Part shown: one piece after another, positions 1 through 8,446 of the stretch
Position numbering within the stretch: position 1 is the first letter of the stretch
Layout: every line of letters starts with the position of its first letter
NCBI RefSeq assembly: GCF_026184235.1
Contig: NZ_CP110806.1
Coordinates: 3,906,001 to 3,970,000, forward strand
DNA from: Cellulomonas sp. S1-8
Lineage (GTDB): Bacteria; Actinomycetota; Actinomycetes; Actinomycetales; Cellulomonadaceae
DNA length: 64,000 bases
Direction: 5' to 3'
Program-made: the position numbers and the translations under genes
Notes under the pieces: generated by a model
The model's input: the letters and a program-made list of their open reading frames with translations, nothing else
Database searches by the model: none
Told to the model about the DNA's origin: nothing

Positions 1-344
1 CGCTGCCGGCCGCGCTGGTCGCGCTCGTCGAGCAGCCCTGGTCCGACGACGCGGACGGCACCGGGTGGGACCACCTGGCCGCCGCCGCACGCGGCGTCGG
101 GCTCACCAAGTACGCCGACGTCAACCTCGTGCAGGTCGTGGCCGCCCGCCCGCTGCGCGACACCGTGGAGGTACGGATCCTGCCCGGTGACGTCGACAGC
201 CACGCGATCGTGCGCCGCGCCCACCTCGTCGAGCGGCTGCTGCTCCGCTGCCTGGAGGGGACACCGCTGCCGGCACCCGGTGCGGACGCGGTGCACGACC
301 CGCACGCGGCCCTCGTCGACCTCACCGCGGGGGTGCCGGCATGA
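1..344 (+). CDS. C-terminal part of an amidoligase-like protein (partial)
   Basis: The window opens inside this gene; the reading frame runs from base 3 to the TGA at 342-344, giving about 113 residues. The tail contains a K-Y-x-D-V-N-L stretch followed by T-V-E-V-R-I-L-P-G and a helix-rich end (H-L-V-E-R-L-L-L-R-C-L). This resembles the C-terminal part of the Amidoligase_2 family, ATP-grasp-like/COOH-NH2 ligase enzymes often annotated as putative amidoligases. The stop overlaps the start of the sigma-factor gene (ATGA at 341-344), so the two are probably co-transcribed. The family call rests on a short segment and memory of the family pattern; the substrate cannot be inferred. Confidence 0.5.
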   Translation, partial: LPAALVALVEQPWSDDADGTGWDHLAAAARGVGLTKYADVNLVQVVAARPLRDTVEVRILPGDVDSHAIVRRAHLVERLLLRCLEGTPLPAPGADAVHDPHAALVDLTAGVPA

Positions 345-922
345 CCACCGCGCTGCGGGCCGTGGGCACCGAGGACTCCGGCACGGCCCCCGTGGCCGTC
401 GTCGACGCACCGCTGCGCGCGCACGACCTCGACGAGGTCGTGCGCGTCTACCTGCCGGGCCTGCTGCGGTACGCCACCGTGCTGACGGGCGACGGGCACG
501 TCGCCGCGGACCTCGTGCAGGAGGTGCTGCTCCGCGCGCACGTGCGGTGGCGGCGGATCTCCCTCATGGAGCGCCCCGACCTGTACCTGCGGCGCATGGT
601 CACCAACGAGCACCTGTCGTGGCGACGGCGCTGGCACGTGCGCACCGTCCGCCCGGCGACGGACGAGGTCCTCGCCGCGCACGCCGAGGTGTACGCGGAC
701 CACGCCGACGCGGTGGCGAAGGACGACACCCTGTGGCGGCACCTGGCGACCCTGTCGCCACGGCAGCGCACCGTCCTGGTTCTGCGGTACTTCGAGTGCC
801 TCACCGACGCCGAGATCGCGACCGTCCTCGGCACGTCGAGCGCCACCGTACGCTCCCACGCCGCCCGCGCGCTGGCGACCCTGCGCACCACCGACCTCAC
901 CACCCCACCGGAGACGCGATGA
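341..922 (+). CDS. RNA polymerase sigma factor, SigE-family ECF type
   Basis: A 193-residue ECF sigma factor. Region 2 lies at about residues 28-75 (a V-x-x-Y-L-P-x-L-L-R-Y-A start, then A-A-D-L-V-Q-E-V-L-L-R). Region 4 lies at about 137-187 (L-S-P-R-Q-R-T-V-L-V-L-R-Y followed by a helix-turn-helix ending V-R-S-H-A-A-R-A-L). The length and L-S-P-R-Q-R motif fit the actinobacterial SigE-family sigma-70 group. Its ATG overlaps the upstream amidoligase stop and its TGA overlaps the next ATG (ATGA at 919-922), so the three genes look like one unit. The downstream membrane protein may be its anti-sigma partner. The target regulon is unknown. Confidence 0.88.
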   Translation: MTTALRAVGTEDSGTAPVAVVDAPLRAHDLDEVVRVYLPGLLRYATVLTGDGHVAADLVQEVLLRAHVRWRRISLMERPDLYLRRMVTNEHLSWRRRWHVRTVRPATDEVLAAHAEVYADHADAVAKDDTLWRHLATLSPRQRTVLVLRYFECLTDAEIATVLGTSSATVRSHAARALATLRTTDLTTPPETR

Positions 923-1686
923 GCCAGAACCGCGGGGCCGCCGACGACCACGTGCCCCCCACCCCCACCGACGAGCTCGCGGCGCACCTCGCGCGGTCCC
1001 TGCAGGCGCACGCCGCGGTCCACACCCCGGACCCCGCCGTCGTGGCGGCGCGTCTGCGCGCCGCAAGCAGCGGGCGCGAGGGCGTCGTCGTCCCGCTGCG
1101 CCGGGGTGGCCGCGTCGTCGCCGCGACCGTCGTGACGGGCACCCTGGCCGTCGCCGGGGCGGGGGCCGCCGCGGCCGCCAACCCGTACTCCGGCGTGGCG
1201 CGCGCCGTGGAGGGCGTGGCGCAGGCCGTGGGCGTCGACTGGTCCTTCATGCCCGAGGGGTACGACCGCGAGCAGTACGAGGCGTTCTGGGGCGCCGGCT
1301 ACGGCGTCGCGGACATGGAGGCCCTCGCCGAGCTGTGGCAGACCGACCTCATCGAGACGAAGGCGAGAGCCGGCCAGATGCTGCTCGACGGCCAGACGCC
1401 GCCGGTGCTGCCCGGTTCGGTGCCGGAGACGGGCGACGGCCAGCTCGACCGTCCGGGCTACCGCCCGGATGTCTCGGGCGTCCCGGGCGACCGCCCGGTC
1501 GACGAGCTGAGCGACGTCGAGGTGCGGGCGTGGGCAGCGTTCTGGGACGCCGGGTACACCGAGGCCGACCTGGAGGCGCTCGTCGCCCTGTGGCAGGACG
1601 ACGTCGAGGAGGTCAAGACGCGCGCGGGCCGGATGGTGCTGGACAGCGAGCCGCTGCCGATCGCCCCGGGCTCGACGGCCCCGTGA
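919..1686 (+). CDS. Membrane protein with two FWxAGY repeats, candidate sigma-factor partner
   Basis: A 255-residue protein whose start overlaps the sigma-factor stop. Residues 1-60 are hydrophilic and polar, and residues 65-88 form one Ala/Val-rich membrane segment, which is the layout of many SigE-family-linked anti-sigma or effector proteins. The C-terminal outside part holds two about 40-residue repeats, residues 120-159 and 205-244. Each reads roughly F-W-x-A-G-Y, x2-A-D-(M/L)-E-A-L, then L-W-Q-x-D, then K-(A/T)-R-A-G-x-M-(V/L)-L-D. They are joined by a Pro/Gly/Asp-rich linker. I see no zinc-binding H-x3-C-x2-C anti-sigma motif, so an anti-sigma role is inference from position only. Confidence 0.6.
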   Translation: MSQNRGAADDHVPPTPTDELAAHLARSLQAHAAVHTPDPAVVAARLRAASSGREGVVVPLRRGGRVVAATVVTGTLAVAGAGAAAAANPYSGVARAVEGVAQAVGVDWSFMPEGYDREQYEAFWGAGYGVADMEALAELWQTDLIETKARAGQMLLDGQTPPVLPGSVPETGDGQLDRPGYRPDVSGVPGDRPVDELSDVEVRAWAAFWDAGYTEADLEALVALWQDDVEEVKTRAGRMVLDSEPLPIAPGSTAP

Positions 1687-1778
1687 GGGAGCCCGGGACC
1701 GCCGCCGGCTGACCGGACCGGACGGTGCCGACCCCGGCGTTGCAGCGGTCGGCCGACCACTGCGGGGCGCCTCGCGGG

Positions 1779-2249
1779 TCAGCCCCCGACGAGGGCGCAG
1801 CGGTCCTCGTCGGGCGACGCGGGACCGGTGGCGCGCGCGAGCAGCGTGCGCAGGACGTCGCGCTCCTGCGGGGCCAGGCCGTGCAGGACGTCGGCCTCGG
1901 CGGCGGCGATGCGCCCCTCGACGTCGGCGAGCGCGGACCGGCCGGCGGCGGTCGCGGCGATGCGGCGCACGCGGCGGTCGGCGGGGTCGGCGCAGCGCTC
2001 GACGAGGCCCGCGTCGCACAGGTCGTCGAGCAGGTAGGTCATGACGGTGCGGTCGATGCCCAGGTGGGCCGCGAGCGCGGCCTGGGTGGGCGGGGTGTCG
2101 ACGGCGACGACGGCGCGCAGCAGGTGGTAGCCGCGCGGGCCGGCGGGGATGCCGTCGAGGACGGCACCGACGGCCGTGCGCCACCGGGCCAGCAGCGAGC
2201 CGAGCTGCCAGCCCAGGTCGTCGGCGGGACGCGTCGTGGTGTCGGTCAC
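1779..2249 (-). CDS. MarR-family transcriptional regulator
   Basis: A 156-residue winged-helix regulator from the GTG at 2249; a second in-frame GTG at 2255 is an alternative. The core reads P-T-Q-A-A-L-A-A-H-L-G-I-D-R-T-V-M-T, then D-L-C-D-A-G-L-V-E-R, then D-x-x-D-R-R-V-R-R-I, the typical MarR recognition helix and wing. It is divergent from the flavoenzyme gene and the 78-bp spacer contains a perfect 6-5-6 inverted repeat, so local autoregulation plus control of the flavoenzyme is likely. On its own strand a TATGCT -10-like box lies about 7 bp before the GTG at 2249, suggesting a leaderless transcript. Confidence 0.85.
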   Translation of the reverse strand: MTDTTTRPADDLGWQLGSLLARWRTAVGAVLDGIPAGPRGYHLLRAVVAVDTPPTQAALAAHLGIDRTVMTYLLDDLCDAGLVERCADPADRRVRRIAATAAGRSALADVEGRIAAAEADVLHGLAPQERDVLRTLLARATGPASPDEDRCALVGG

Positions 2250-2286
2250 GCCCACAGCATACTGCGTGACGACAGATCGTCTGCTG

Positions 2287-2303
2287 TGCATATGATCTAT
2301 GCA
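2287..2303. promoter_or_regulatory. Candidate MarR operator overlapping a -10 box
   Basis: A perfect inverted repeat TGCATA-N5-TATGCA lies midway between the divergent MarR and flavoenzyme genes. A TATGAT -10-like hexamer (2291-2296) for the rightward gene lies inside it, so a bound dimer would block transcription. A second, smaller CAGA-N3-TCTG repeat sits about 15 bp to the left. This is seen in the sequence; the assignment to this MarR protein is inference. Confidence 0.55.
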
Positions 2304-2327
2304 GCACACGATCACGGAGGCACCGTC

Positions 2328-4592
2328 ATGACCGACCACGGGCACGAGCTGCAGCTCGGCACGTTCCTCACGCCGCAGAACGCCGACCCGCAGGCCCCGG
2401 TGGACCTCGCCGTGCTCACGGAGCAGGCGGGCCTCGACCTCGTGACCTTCCAGGACCACCCCTACCAGCCGTCGTTCCTCGACACGTGGACCCTGCTGAG
2501 CTGGGTGGCGGCGCGCACCGAGCGCGTGCACCTGGCGGGCAACGTGCTCAACGTGCCGCTGCGCCCGCCGGCCGTGCTCGCACGCGCCGCCGCGAGCCTC
2601 GACCTGCTGTCCGGCGGACGCGTCGAGCTCGGGCTGGGCGCCGGCGCGTTCTGGGACGCGATCGAGGGCATGGGCATGCCCCGGCTCACGCCCGGCCAGG
2701 CCGTCGACGCGCTCGACGAGGCCATCGACGTCATCCGCGCGCTGTGGGACACCGACGGCCGCGGCCCGCTGCGGGTCGGCGGCAAGCACCACCGCCTCGT
2801 GGGCGCCAAGCGCGGCCCCGCGCCCGCGCACGACATCGGCATCTGGGTCGGCGCGTACAAGCCGCGCATGCTGCGGCTCGTCGGACGCAAGGCCGACGGC
2901 TGGCTGCCCTCGCTGGGCTACCTGCAGCCGGGCGACCTCGCCCGCGGCAACGCCGCCATCGACGAGGCCGCGACCGCCGCAGGGCGCGACCCGCGCGAGA
3001 TCCGCCGCCTGCTGAACATCAGCGGCACCTTCCGCCCGGCGCCCGGCGACGGCCTCGACGGCCCGCCGGAGCAGTGGGTCGACGAGCTCGTCCGGTACGC
3101 CCTCGAGGACGGCATCGGCACGTTCGTCCTGGGCACCGACGACCCCGGGACGATCCGCACGTTCGCCGAGCGCGTCGCCCCGGCCGTGCGCGACCAGGTC
3201 GCGGCGGCGCGGGCGTCGTCGGGCACGGCCGTCGGGGCGGTCCGCAGCCCCGTCGCGCTGGCGAAGCGCGTCGACGGCATCGCCTACGACGCCGTCCCCG
3301 CGGACGTCACCGCCGTCGAGCCCGGCGACCGCGCCTACGCGGGGCTGCGCTCGACGTACATGCGGCGCGGCGCACCCGGCGTCGTCCTGCTCCCCCGCAC
3401 GACGCCCCAGGTGGTCGACGCCCTCGGCTGGGCGCGCGAGCAGCGCGGGCCGCTGGCCGTGCGCTCCGGCGGGCACGGCATCTCGGGCCGCTCGACGAAC
3501 GACGGCGGGGTGCTGCTCGACGTCGGCGCCCTCGACGCGGTGACCGTCGTCGACGAGGCCGCGCGACGCGTGCGCCTCGGCGCCGGCGCCACGTGGGGCG
3601 CGGTCGCGGCGGCGCTGGCGCCGCGCGGGTGGGCGATCTCGTCCGGGGACTACGGCGGCGTCGGCGTCGGGGGGCTGGCGACGACCGGCGGCATCGGGCT
3701 GCTGGGGCGGTCGTACGGGCTGACGATCGACCACGTCGTCGCGTACGAGGTGGTGACCGCCGACGGCACCGTGCACGTCGTCGACGCGCAGCGCGAGCCC
3801 GAGCTGTTCTGGGGGCTGCGCGGCGCGGGAGGCAACCTGGGCGTCGTCACGTGGGTCGAGATCGAGGCCGCCGAGGTGCCCGACGTGGTCTCCGCGACCA
3901 TGACGTTCGACGCCACCGACACCGCCGGGCTCGTCGAGCGGTGGGCCCGCACCGTCCGGGACGCGCCGCGGCAGCTCACGAGCTTCCTGCACCTGCAGGC
4001 CGGCGGCGGGGGGCGGCAGCCGCTCGCGCAGGCCATGTCCGTGTGGGCCGACGACGACACGACGTCCGCGATCGCCGCGCTGGAGGAGCTGCTCGGCGCC
4101 GGTCCCGTGCTCGACCAGCGCGCCACGCTCACGCCGTACTCCGGCGTCGTCGGGCCCGTCGCCAAGCACCACGACGGGGGCGCACCGCCCGTCTCCCGGT
4201 CCGGGCTGCTGCCCACGATGACGCCGGCCGTCGCCGCGGACCTCGGGGCGCTGCTCGGGTCCGGTGAGGCGATGCTCGTGCAGCTGCGCGCCACCGGCGG
4301 GGCCGGCAACGACGTCGCGCCCGACGCGACGGCGTACGCGCACCGGCACCAGGAGCTGGTGGTCAGCGCGTTCGCGGGACGCGGGAGCCGGTCGGGCCTC
4401 GACGGCGCGTGGGACCGCCTCGCCCACCCCCACCTGGACGGGCTGTACCTCTCGTTCGAGACCGACCCGCGCCCCGAGCGGCTGCTCGAGGCGTTCCCGC
4501 AGCCGACCCTGGACCGGCTGCGCGCGCTCAAGCGCACGTACGACCCGGACCACGTGTTCGACCAGAACTTCCCGATCGACCCGCGGGGGTGA
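2328..4592 (+). CDS. Fusion of a luciferase-like flavin monooxygenase and a FAD-linked (BBE-type) oxidase
   Basis: A 754-residue two-domain flavoenzyme with a GGAGG ribosome site 7 bp before its ATG. Residues about 8-300 form a bacterial-luciferase-like (LLM class, FMN or F420) TIM-barrel oxidoreductase: L-G-T-F-L-T-P, R-V-E-L-G-L-G-A-G, and a typical W-V-G-A-Y-K-P strand. Residues about 335-750 form a PCMH-type FAD-binding oxidase: R-S-G-G-H-G-I-S-G-R-S with the FAD-linking His at 383, a G-G-L-A-T-T-G-G-I-G-L-L segment, and a C-terminal berberine-bridge tail ending D-x-D-H-V-F-D-Q-N-F-P-I. The second cysteine used by bicovalent family members is absent (the site reads G-D-Y-G-G-V). The substrate is unknown. 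The divergent MarR suggests induction by a small aromatic or xenobiotic. Confidence 0.8.
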   Translation: MTDHGHELQLGTFLTPQNADPQAPVDLAVLTEQAGLDLVTFQDHPYQPSFLDTWTLLSWVAARTERVHLAGNVLNVPLRPPAVLARAAASLDLLSGGRVELGLGAGAFWDAIEGMGMPRLTPGQAVDALDEAIDVIRALWDTDGRGPLRVGGKHHRLVGAKRGPAPAHDIGIWVGAYKPRMLRLVGRKADGWLPSLGYLQPGDLARGNAAIDEAATAAGRDPREIRRLLNISGTFRPAPGDGLDGPPEQWVDELVRYALEDGIGTFVLGTDDPGTIRTFAERVAPAVRDQVAAARASSGTAVGAVRSPVALAKRVDGIAYDAVPADVTAVEPGDRAYAGLRSTYMRRGAPGVVLLPRTTPQVVDALGWAREQRGPLAVRSGGHGISGRSTNDGGVLLDVGALDAVTVVDEAARRVRLGAGATWGAVAAALAPRGWAISSGDYGGVGVGGLATTGGIGLLGRSYGLTIDHVVAYEVVTADGTVHVVDAQREPELFWGLRGAGGNLGVVTWVEIEAAEVPDVVSATMTFDATDTAGLVERWARTVRDAPRQLTSFLHLQAGGGGRQPLAQAMSVWADDDTTSAIAALEELLGAGPVLDQRATLTPYSGVVGPVAKHHDGGAPPVSRSGLLPTMTPAVAADLGALLGSGEAMLVQLRATGGAGNDVAPDATAYAHRHQELVVSAFAGRGSRSGLDGAWDRLAHPHLDGLYLSFETDPRPERLLEAFPQPTLDRLRALKRTYDPDHVFDQNFPIDPRG

Positions 4593-5093
4593 TCCCGCTT
4601 CCTCCCCGAGGCGGATTGGCAGCAGCTGCTGCCACATCGCCCGACGTCCACCTCGTGCTGGGACCGACTGCTCGCCGCGCTTCACCCTCTCCGTCCGGAA
4701 GCCCCTCTCGCGCTCCTTCGCGCGAGACCTGACGTCTGCCTGACGTCGCCGCGCTCCCGTCGCCCTGTGCTGACCGGCAGCTCTGCAACAGCTGTTGCAG
4801 AGCTGCCGGAGCCCACTGATCGGACGGCAACCGTAGGCGCGTCCGCCGCACGGAGCCTGACGTCCAGCGCGGCCGGCACTGTGGCGACAGCTGTCGCCAC
4901 ACTGCCAGCCGTCAGTTCTGACCCCAGATACGCCGCGCGACGGACCCCGCCGCCGGCCCACCTCCCCCAAAGGTCGCAAGCCGGGTTCCCCGCTGCGCCC
5001 GATGCACCCGGACCCCCGCGTTGACCAGCATGGATGCAGGTCGCGAGCCCCCATCCGGAGACGTTCCGGACGCTCGCGACGAAGGAGGTCGAC
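4593..5093. other. 501-bp non-coding spacer with three large CAGCTG-centred palindromes
   Basis: No convincing gene. It holds an 18-bp perfect palindrome at 4617-4634 (half TGGCAGCAG), a 36-bp perfect palindrome at 4774-4809 (half CCGGCAGCTCTGCAACAG), and a 32-bp palindrome at 4875-4906 with one mismatched pair (inner half GTGGCGACAG). All three share the centre CAGCTG. A smaller hairpin CTCGCGC-N6-GCGCGAG lies at 4707-4726. CCTGACGTC recurs near 4729, 4739 and 4857. The first palindrome could terminate the flavoenzyme transcript; the others look like operators or cruciform-forming repeats. Confidence 0.7.
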
Positions 5094-7139
5094 ATGGGCA
5101 CGCCCCCCCGTCCGCCCGCTCGCAGTGCCGCGCTCGCCGTCGCCGGGGCGGTGCTCGTCACGACCCTGACCGCGTGCGCCGGCGCCGCCGGTGCGGCACC
5201 GGAGCCGCGTACCCCCGAGCCCGCGTCGACCGCCGGCCTCACGCAGGCCGACGTCGACGCCTGGCTCGACGAGACGATCCCCGACGCCCTCGAGGAGGGG
5301 CGCATCGCCGGCGCGACCGTGTCGGTCGTGCACGACGGCGAGATCCTCACCGCCCGCGGCTTCGGTGAGGCCGACGTCGCCGCGGGCACGCCGGTCGACC
5401 CGGACGGCACGCTGTTCCGGGTCGGGTCGGTGTCGAAGATGTTCACCGCGACGGCCGTCATGCAGCTCGTCGAGGACGGCCGGGTCGACCTCGACACCGA
5501 CGTCGAGCAGTACACCGACCTCGGGCTGGACCTCGAGCACCCGGTCACCCTGCGGCACCTGCTCACCCACACGCCCGGGTTCGAGGAGCGCATCGCGGGC
5601 CTCATCGGCACCCCCGGGTCGTCGGCGGACCTGCGCGCGAGTCTCGTCACCGACCCGCCCGAGCAGGCGTTCGTCCCCGGCACCACACCGGCGTACTCCA
5701 ACTACGGCAACGCGCTCGCCGGGTACGTCGTCGAGGCCGTCAGCGGGCAGCCGTTCGAGGAGTACGTCGCCGACCACGTCCTGGCGCCTACCGGCATGAC
5801 GTCGTCGTCGTTCGCGCAGCCGCTGCCCGCCGACCTCGCCCCGCACGCCGCGCTCGGGTACGCGACGTCGGACGACGCGCCGACGCCGTTCGAGGTCGTC
5901 GGCCAGCCGCCGGCAGGAGCACTGAGCGCCACCGCCACCGACATGGCGCGGTTCATGCTCGCGCACCTCGGCGAGGAGCCCGGTGCGCAGGGCGGCGAGC
6001 CGATCCTGTCCGACGCCACCCGGGAGCTCATGCAGCAGCCCGCGCTCGACGCCGACAGCCTCGGCGCGCTCGCCGACGGCCCCCGCATGGGCCTCGGCTG
6101 GTTCGACGAGTCCCGCCACGGGCACCGCGTCGTCGGGCACGGCGGCGACACGACCGCCTTCCACTCCCACCTGCAGCTGTGGCCCGACGACGCCACGGGC
6201 CTGTACCTGTCGCTGAGCAGCACGGGCGCCGGCGGCGCCGCGTACCTGCTGCGCGACAACCTGCTCGACGGGTTCGCCGACCGGTACTTCCCCGCGGACG
6301 GTGCGGCCACCTCCAGCACCGTCGACGACGCGACCCGCGCCGAGCACGCGCAGTCGATGGCCGGCGCCTACGAGAGCACGCGCGGGTTCCACTCCACGTT
6401 CCTCACCGCGCTGGGGCCGGTGCAGCCGACCCGCGCGGAGGTCGTCGACGGTGACCGCGTCCTGTTCACCCCCGGGCCCGGGCAGCCCGGGCCGGCCGTG
6501 TACGAGGAGATCGAGCCCTGGGTGTACCAGCAGGTCGACGGTCACCGCGTGCTCGCGGTGCAGACGGACGACGCGGGTCGCGTCGAGCTCGTCGGGCACG
6601 ACTCGGCGATGTCGATGACCCCGGTCGGCGCGGCCCGCTCGGCGGCGGTGCCGGTGCTCGTGGGTGGCGTCGCGGTGCTGCTCCTGGCGCTGCTCGCCTG
6701 GCCCGTCGGGGCGGCCGTCCGGGCCGTGCGTGCACGCCGGGCGTCGCGCGCCACGTCGTCCGACACCACGTCCGGGACGTCGTCCGGCCCGGCCGCCGTC
6801 GGCGCCTCCCCGACGACCCACCGGGGCCTGCGCCTGCCTCGCACGCTGACCCGCATCGCGTCCGCCTCGGCCGTCCTCGCGCTGCTGGGCTGGGCCTACG
6901 TCGTCGTCACGCTGATCGGGCTCCAGCCCGTGCCGTCGCTGCTGCTGCGGGGCGTACAGCTGCTCACCGGGGTCGGCGTACTGGGCCTGCTGGCGGCCGT
7001 GTGGCGGCTGGTCGCGGAGCTCCGCACCGGGACCGGCTGGTTCCGCGTCGCCGGGGCGTCGCTCACGGTCGCGGCCTTCGCCGCGGTCTCGTGGTCCGCC
7101 AACCTGCTGCTCCTGACCTCTCCCGACATCACCTACTGA
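5094..7139 (+). CDS. Membrane-anchored serine hydrolase of the beta-lactamase/PBP4 family
   Basis: A 681-residue class-C beta-lactamase-like hydrolase. The start is fixed by AAGGAGG 6 bp before the ATG. The N-terminus is a lipoprotein signal with lipobox L-T-A-C28. The catalytic S112-V-S-K115 motif and a Y201-S-N203 motif are present, followed by G-L-G-W-F and H-G-G-D-T near residues 335-350 as the third active-site element. After residue 520 there are about four hydrophobic segments, so the protein is held in the membrane at both ends with the enzyme outside. Such proteins act on D-Ala peptides or esters. It directly precedes a two-component system that could sense the cell wall. Confidence 0.85.
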   Translation: MGTPPRPPARSAALAVAGAVLVTTLTACAGAAGAAPEPRTPEPASTAGLTQADVDAWLDETIPDALEEGRIAGATVSVVHDGEILTARGFGEADVAAGTPVDPDGTLFRVGSVSKMFTATAVMQLVEDGRVDLDTDVEQYTDLGLDLEHPVTLRHLLTHTPGFEERIAGLIGTPGSSADLRASLVTDPPEQAFVPGTTPAYSNYGNALAGYVVEAVSGQPFEEYVADHVLAPTGMTSSSFAQPLPADLAPHAALGYATSDDAPTPFEVVGQPPAGALSATATDMARFMLAHLGEEPGAQGGEPILSDATRELMQQPALDADSLGALADGPRMGLGWFDESRHGHRVVGHGGDTTAFHSHLQLWPDDATGLYLSLSSTGAGGAAYLLRDNLLDGFADRYFPADGAATSSTVDDATRAEHAQSMAGAYESTRGFHSTFLTALGPVQPTRAEVVDGDRVLFTPGPGQPGPAVYEEIEPWVYQQVDGHRVLAVQTDDAGRVELVGHDSAMSMTPVGAARSAAVPVLVGGVAVLLLALLAWPVGAAVRAVRARRASRATSSDTTSGTSSGPAAVGASPTTHRGLRLPRTLTRIASASAVLALLGWAYVVVTLIGLQPVPSLLLRGVQLLTGVGVLGLLAAVWRLVAELRTGTGWFRVAGASLTVAAFAAVSWSANLLLLTSPDITY

Positions 7140-7165
7140 GCCGGCGGCACGGGAGGATGTCCGTC

Positions 7166-8446
7166 ATGGAGACCGCCCGGGCCGTCGTCCCCGAGGCGTG
7201 GTGGGCCGAGCGCCTGTCACGCCTCGGGGTGCGCGGCCCCCTCGCGCGCGACGTTCTGCTGTCCGCCGTCGTCGCCGTCGTCATGCTGGGGATCACGCTC
7301 GGGACGGTCGCCATCGCTCCCGACGGCGACGCCCCGACGGCCCTGGTGCCGGTGCTGCTGCTCGTCGTCGTGCAGGCCTTCACGATCGCGCTGCGGCGCG
7401 TCCGGCTGCCGCTCGCGGTAGCAGGGGCCGTGGTGACGCAGGTGGCGCTCGTGGCGCTCGCACCGGAGATGTCGGTGCGGAGCCTGGCGCCGTTCGTCGT
7501 CGCCGCGACGCTGGGGACCACGCTGCCCGCAGGCCGGGCCCTGCGGTGGGCCGCCGCGGTCGCCGGGGTCGAGGCGACCGCGACCGCGGTCACGGTCGTG
7601 ATCGTCGGCGCCAGCGGTGAGGCCGCGCTCAGCCACGCGCTGTCGGCGGCGCTCGTGTGGCTCGCGTCCGCGCTGGTCGGGACGTACGTCGCGACGCGGC
7701 GCGAGCACCTGCGGCTCGTGCAGGAACGTGCGGCCGACCTCGAGCGCGAGCGCGACGCCCGGGTCCGCGCGGCGATCGTCGACGAGCGGGCCCGCCTGGC
7801 CCGCGAGCTGCACGACGTCGCCGCGCACCACCTGTCCGGCATGGTCGTGCAGGCGGCGGCGGTCGAGCGGCTCGTCGGACGCGACCCCGACGCCGCGCGG
7901 GCCGGTGCCGTGTGGCTGCGGGACCAGGGCCGCGAGACGCTCGACAACCTGCGGCAGGTCGTCGGGCTGCTGCGCGGCGACGACGCCCCCGACGGGACCG
8001 CGCCGCTGCCCGGGCTCGCGGCGCTCGGCACGCTCGTCGGCGCCGCGCGGGACCTGGGCGACACCGTCGAGGTCGCGGAGGTCGGCACCGGCGCACCGCT
8101 GCCGCCGCTCGCGGACGTCTCGCTCTACCGGGTCGCGCAGCAGGCACTGACCAACGCGCGTCAGCACGCGCCGGGCGCGCCCGTGCGGGTGCGGGTCGAG
8201 CGCACACCCGGCGTCGTGGCGCTCGAGGTCGTCAACGGCGCGCCCGCACGGACGGTGCGGCCGGCGCGGGGGACGCGCGGCGGGGCCGGGCTCGCCGTCA
8301 TGCGGGAGCGGGCCGCGCTCGTCGGCGGCACCCTCGACGCGGGCCCGACGGACGACGGCGGATGGCGTGTGCGGCTGCGGGTGCCGGTGGACGAGCTGCC
8401 CGTCAGCGGGGCACGGAGCGACGACGACGGGACGGTGGGCGTGTGA
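7166..8446 (+). CDS. Sensor histidine kinase, NarL/DesK type (HisKA_3)
   Basis: A 426-residue kinase. I chose the ATG at 7166 because GGGAGG lies 9 bp upstream; an ATG at 7157 is in frame but overlaps that site. About five or six membrane helices fill residues 25-185. Then comes a short coiled region and the dimerisation domain with A-R-E-L-H216-D-V-A-A-H-H, the phosphorylated His. The C-terminal HATPase has an N-box-like Q-Q-A-L-T-N-A-R-Q-H and a G-x-A-G-L-A-V-M-R-E-R G-box. There is no large sensor domain, so the signal is probably sensed in the membrane. Its TGA overlaps the regulator's GTG. Confidence 0.9.
   Translation: METARAVVPEAWWAERLSRLGVRGPLARDVLLSAVVAVVMLGITLGTVAIAPDGDAPTALVPVLLLVVVQAFTIALRRVRLPLAVAGAVVTQVALVALAPEMSVRSLAPFVVAATLGTTLPAGRALRWAAAVAGVEATATAVTVVIVGASGEAALSHALSAALVWLASALVGTYVATRREHLRLVQERAADLERERDARVRAAIVDERARLARELHDVAAHHLSGMVVQAAAVERLVGRDPDAARAGAVWLRDQGRETLDNLRQVVGLLRGDDAPDGTAPLPGLAALGTLVGAARDLGDTVEVAEVGTGAPLPPLADVSLYRVAQQALTNARQHAPGAPVRVRVERTPGVVALEVVNGAPARTVRPARGTRGGAGLAVMRERAALVGGTLDAGPTDDGGWRVRLRVPVDELPVSGARSDDDGTVGV

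Noticed and set aside
1779..6821. A 1680-residue open frame on the minus strand
   Set aside because: Only its last 156 codons are a real gene (MarR). The rest is antisense to the flavoenzyme and serine hydrolase and has Arg/Gly-rich shadow composition.
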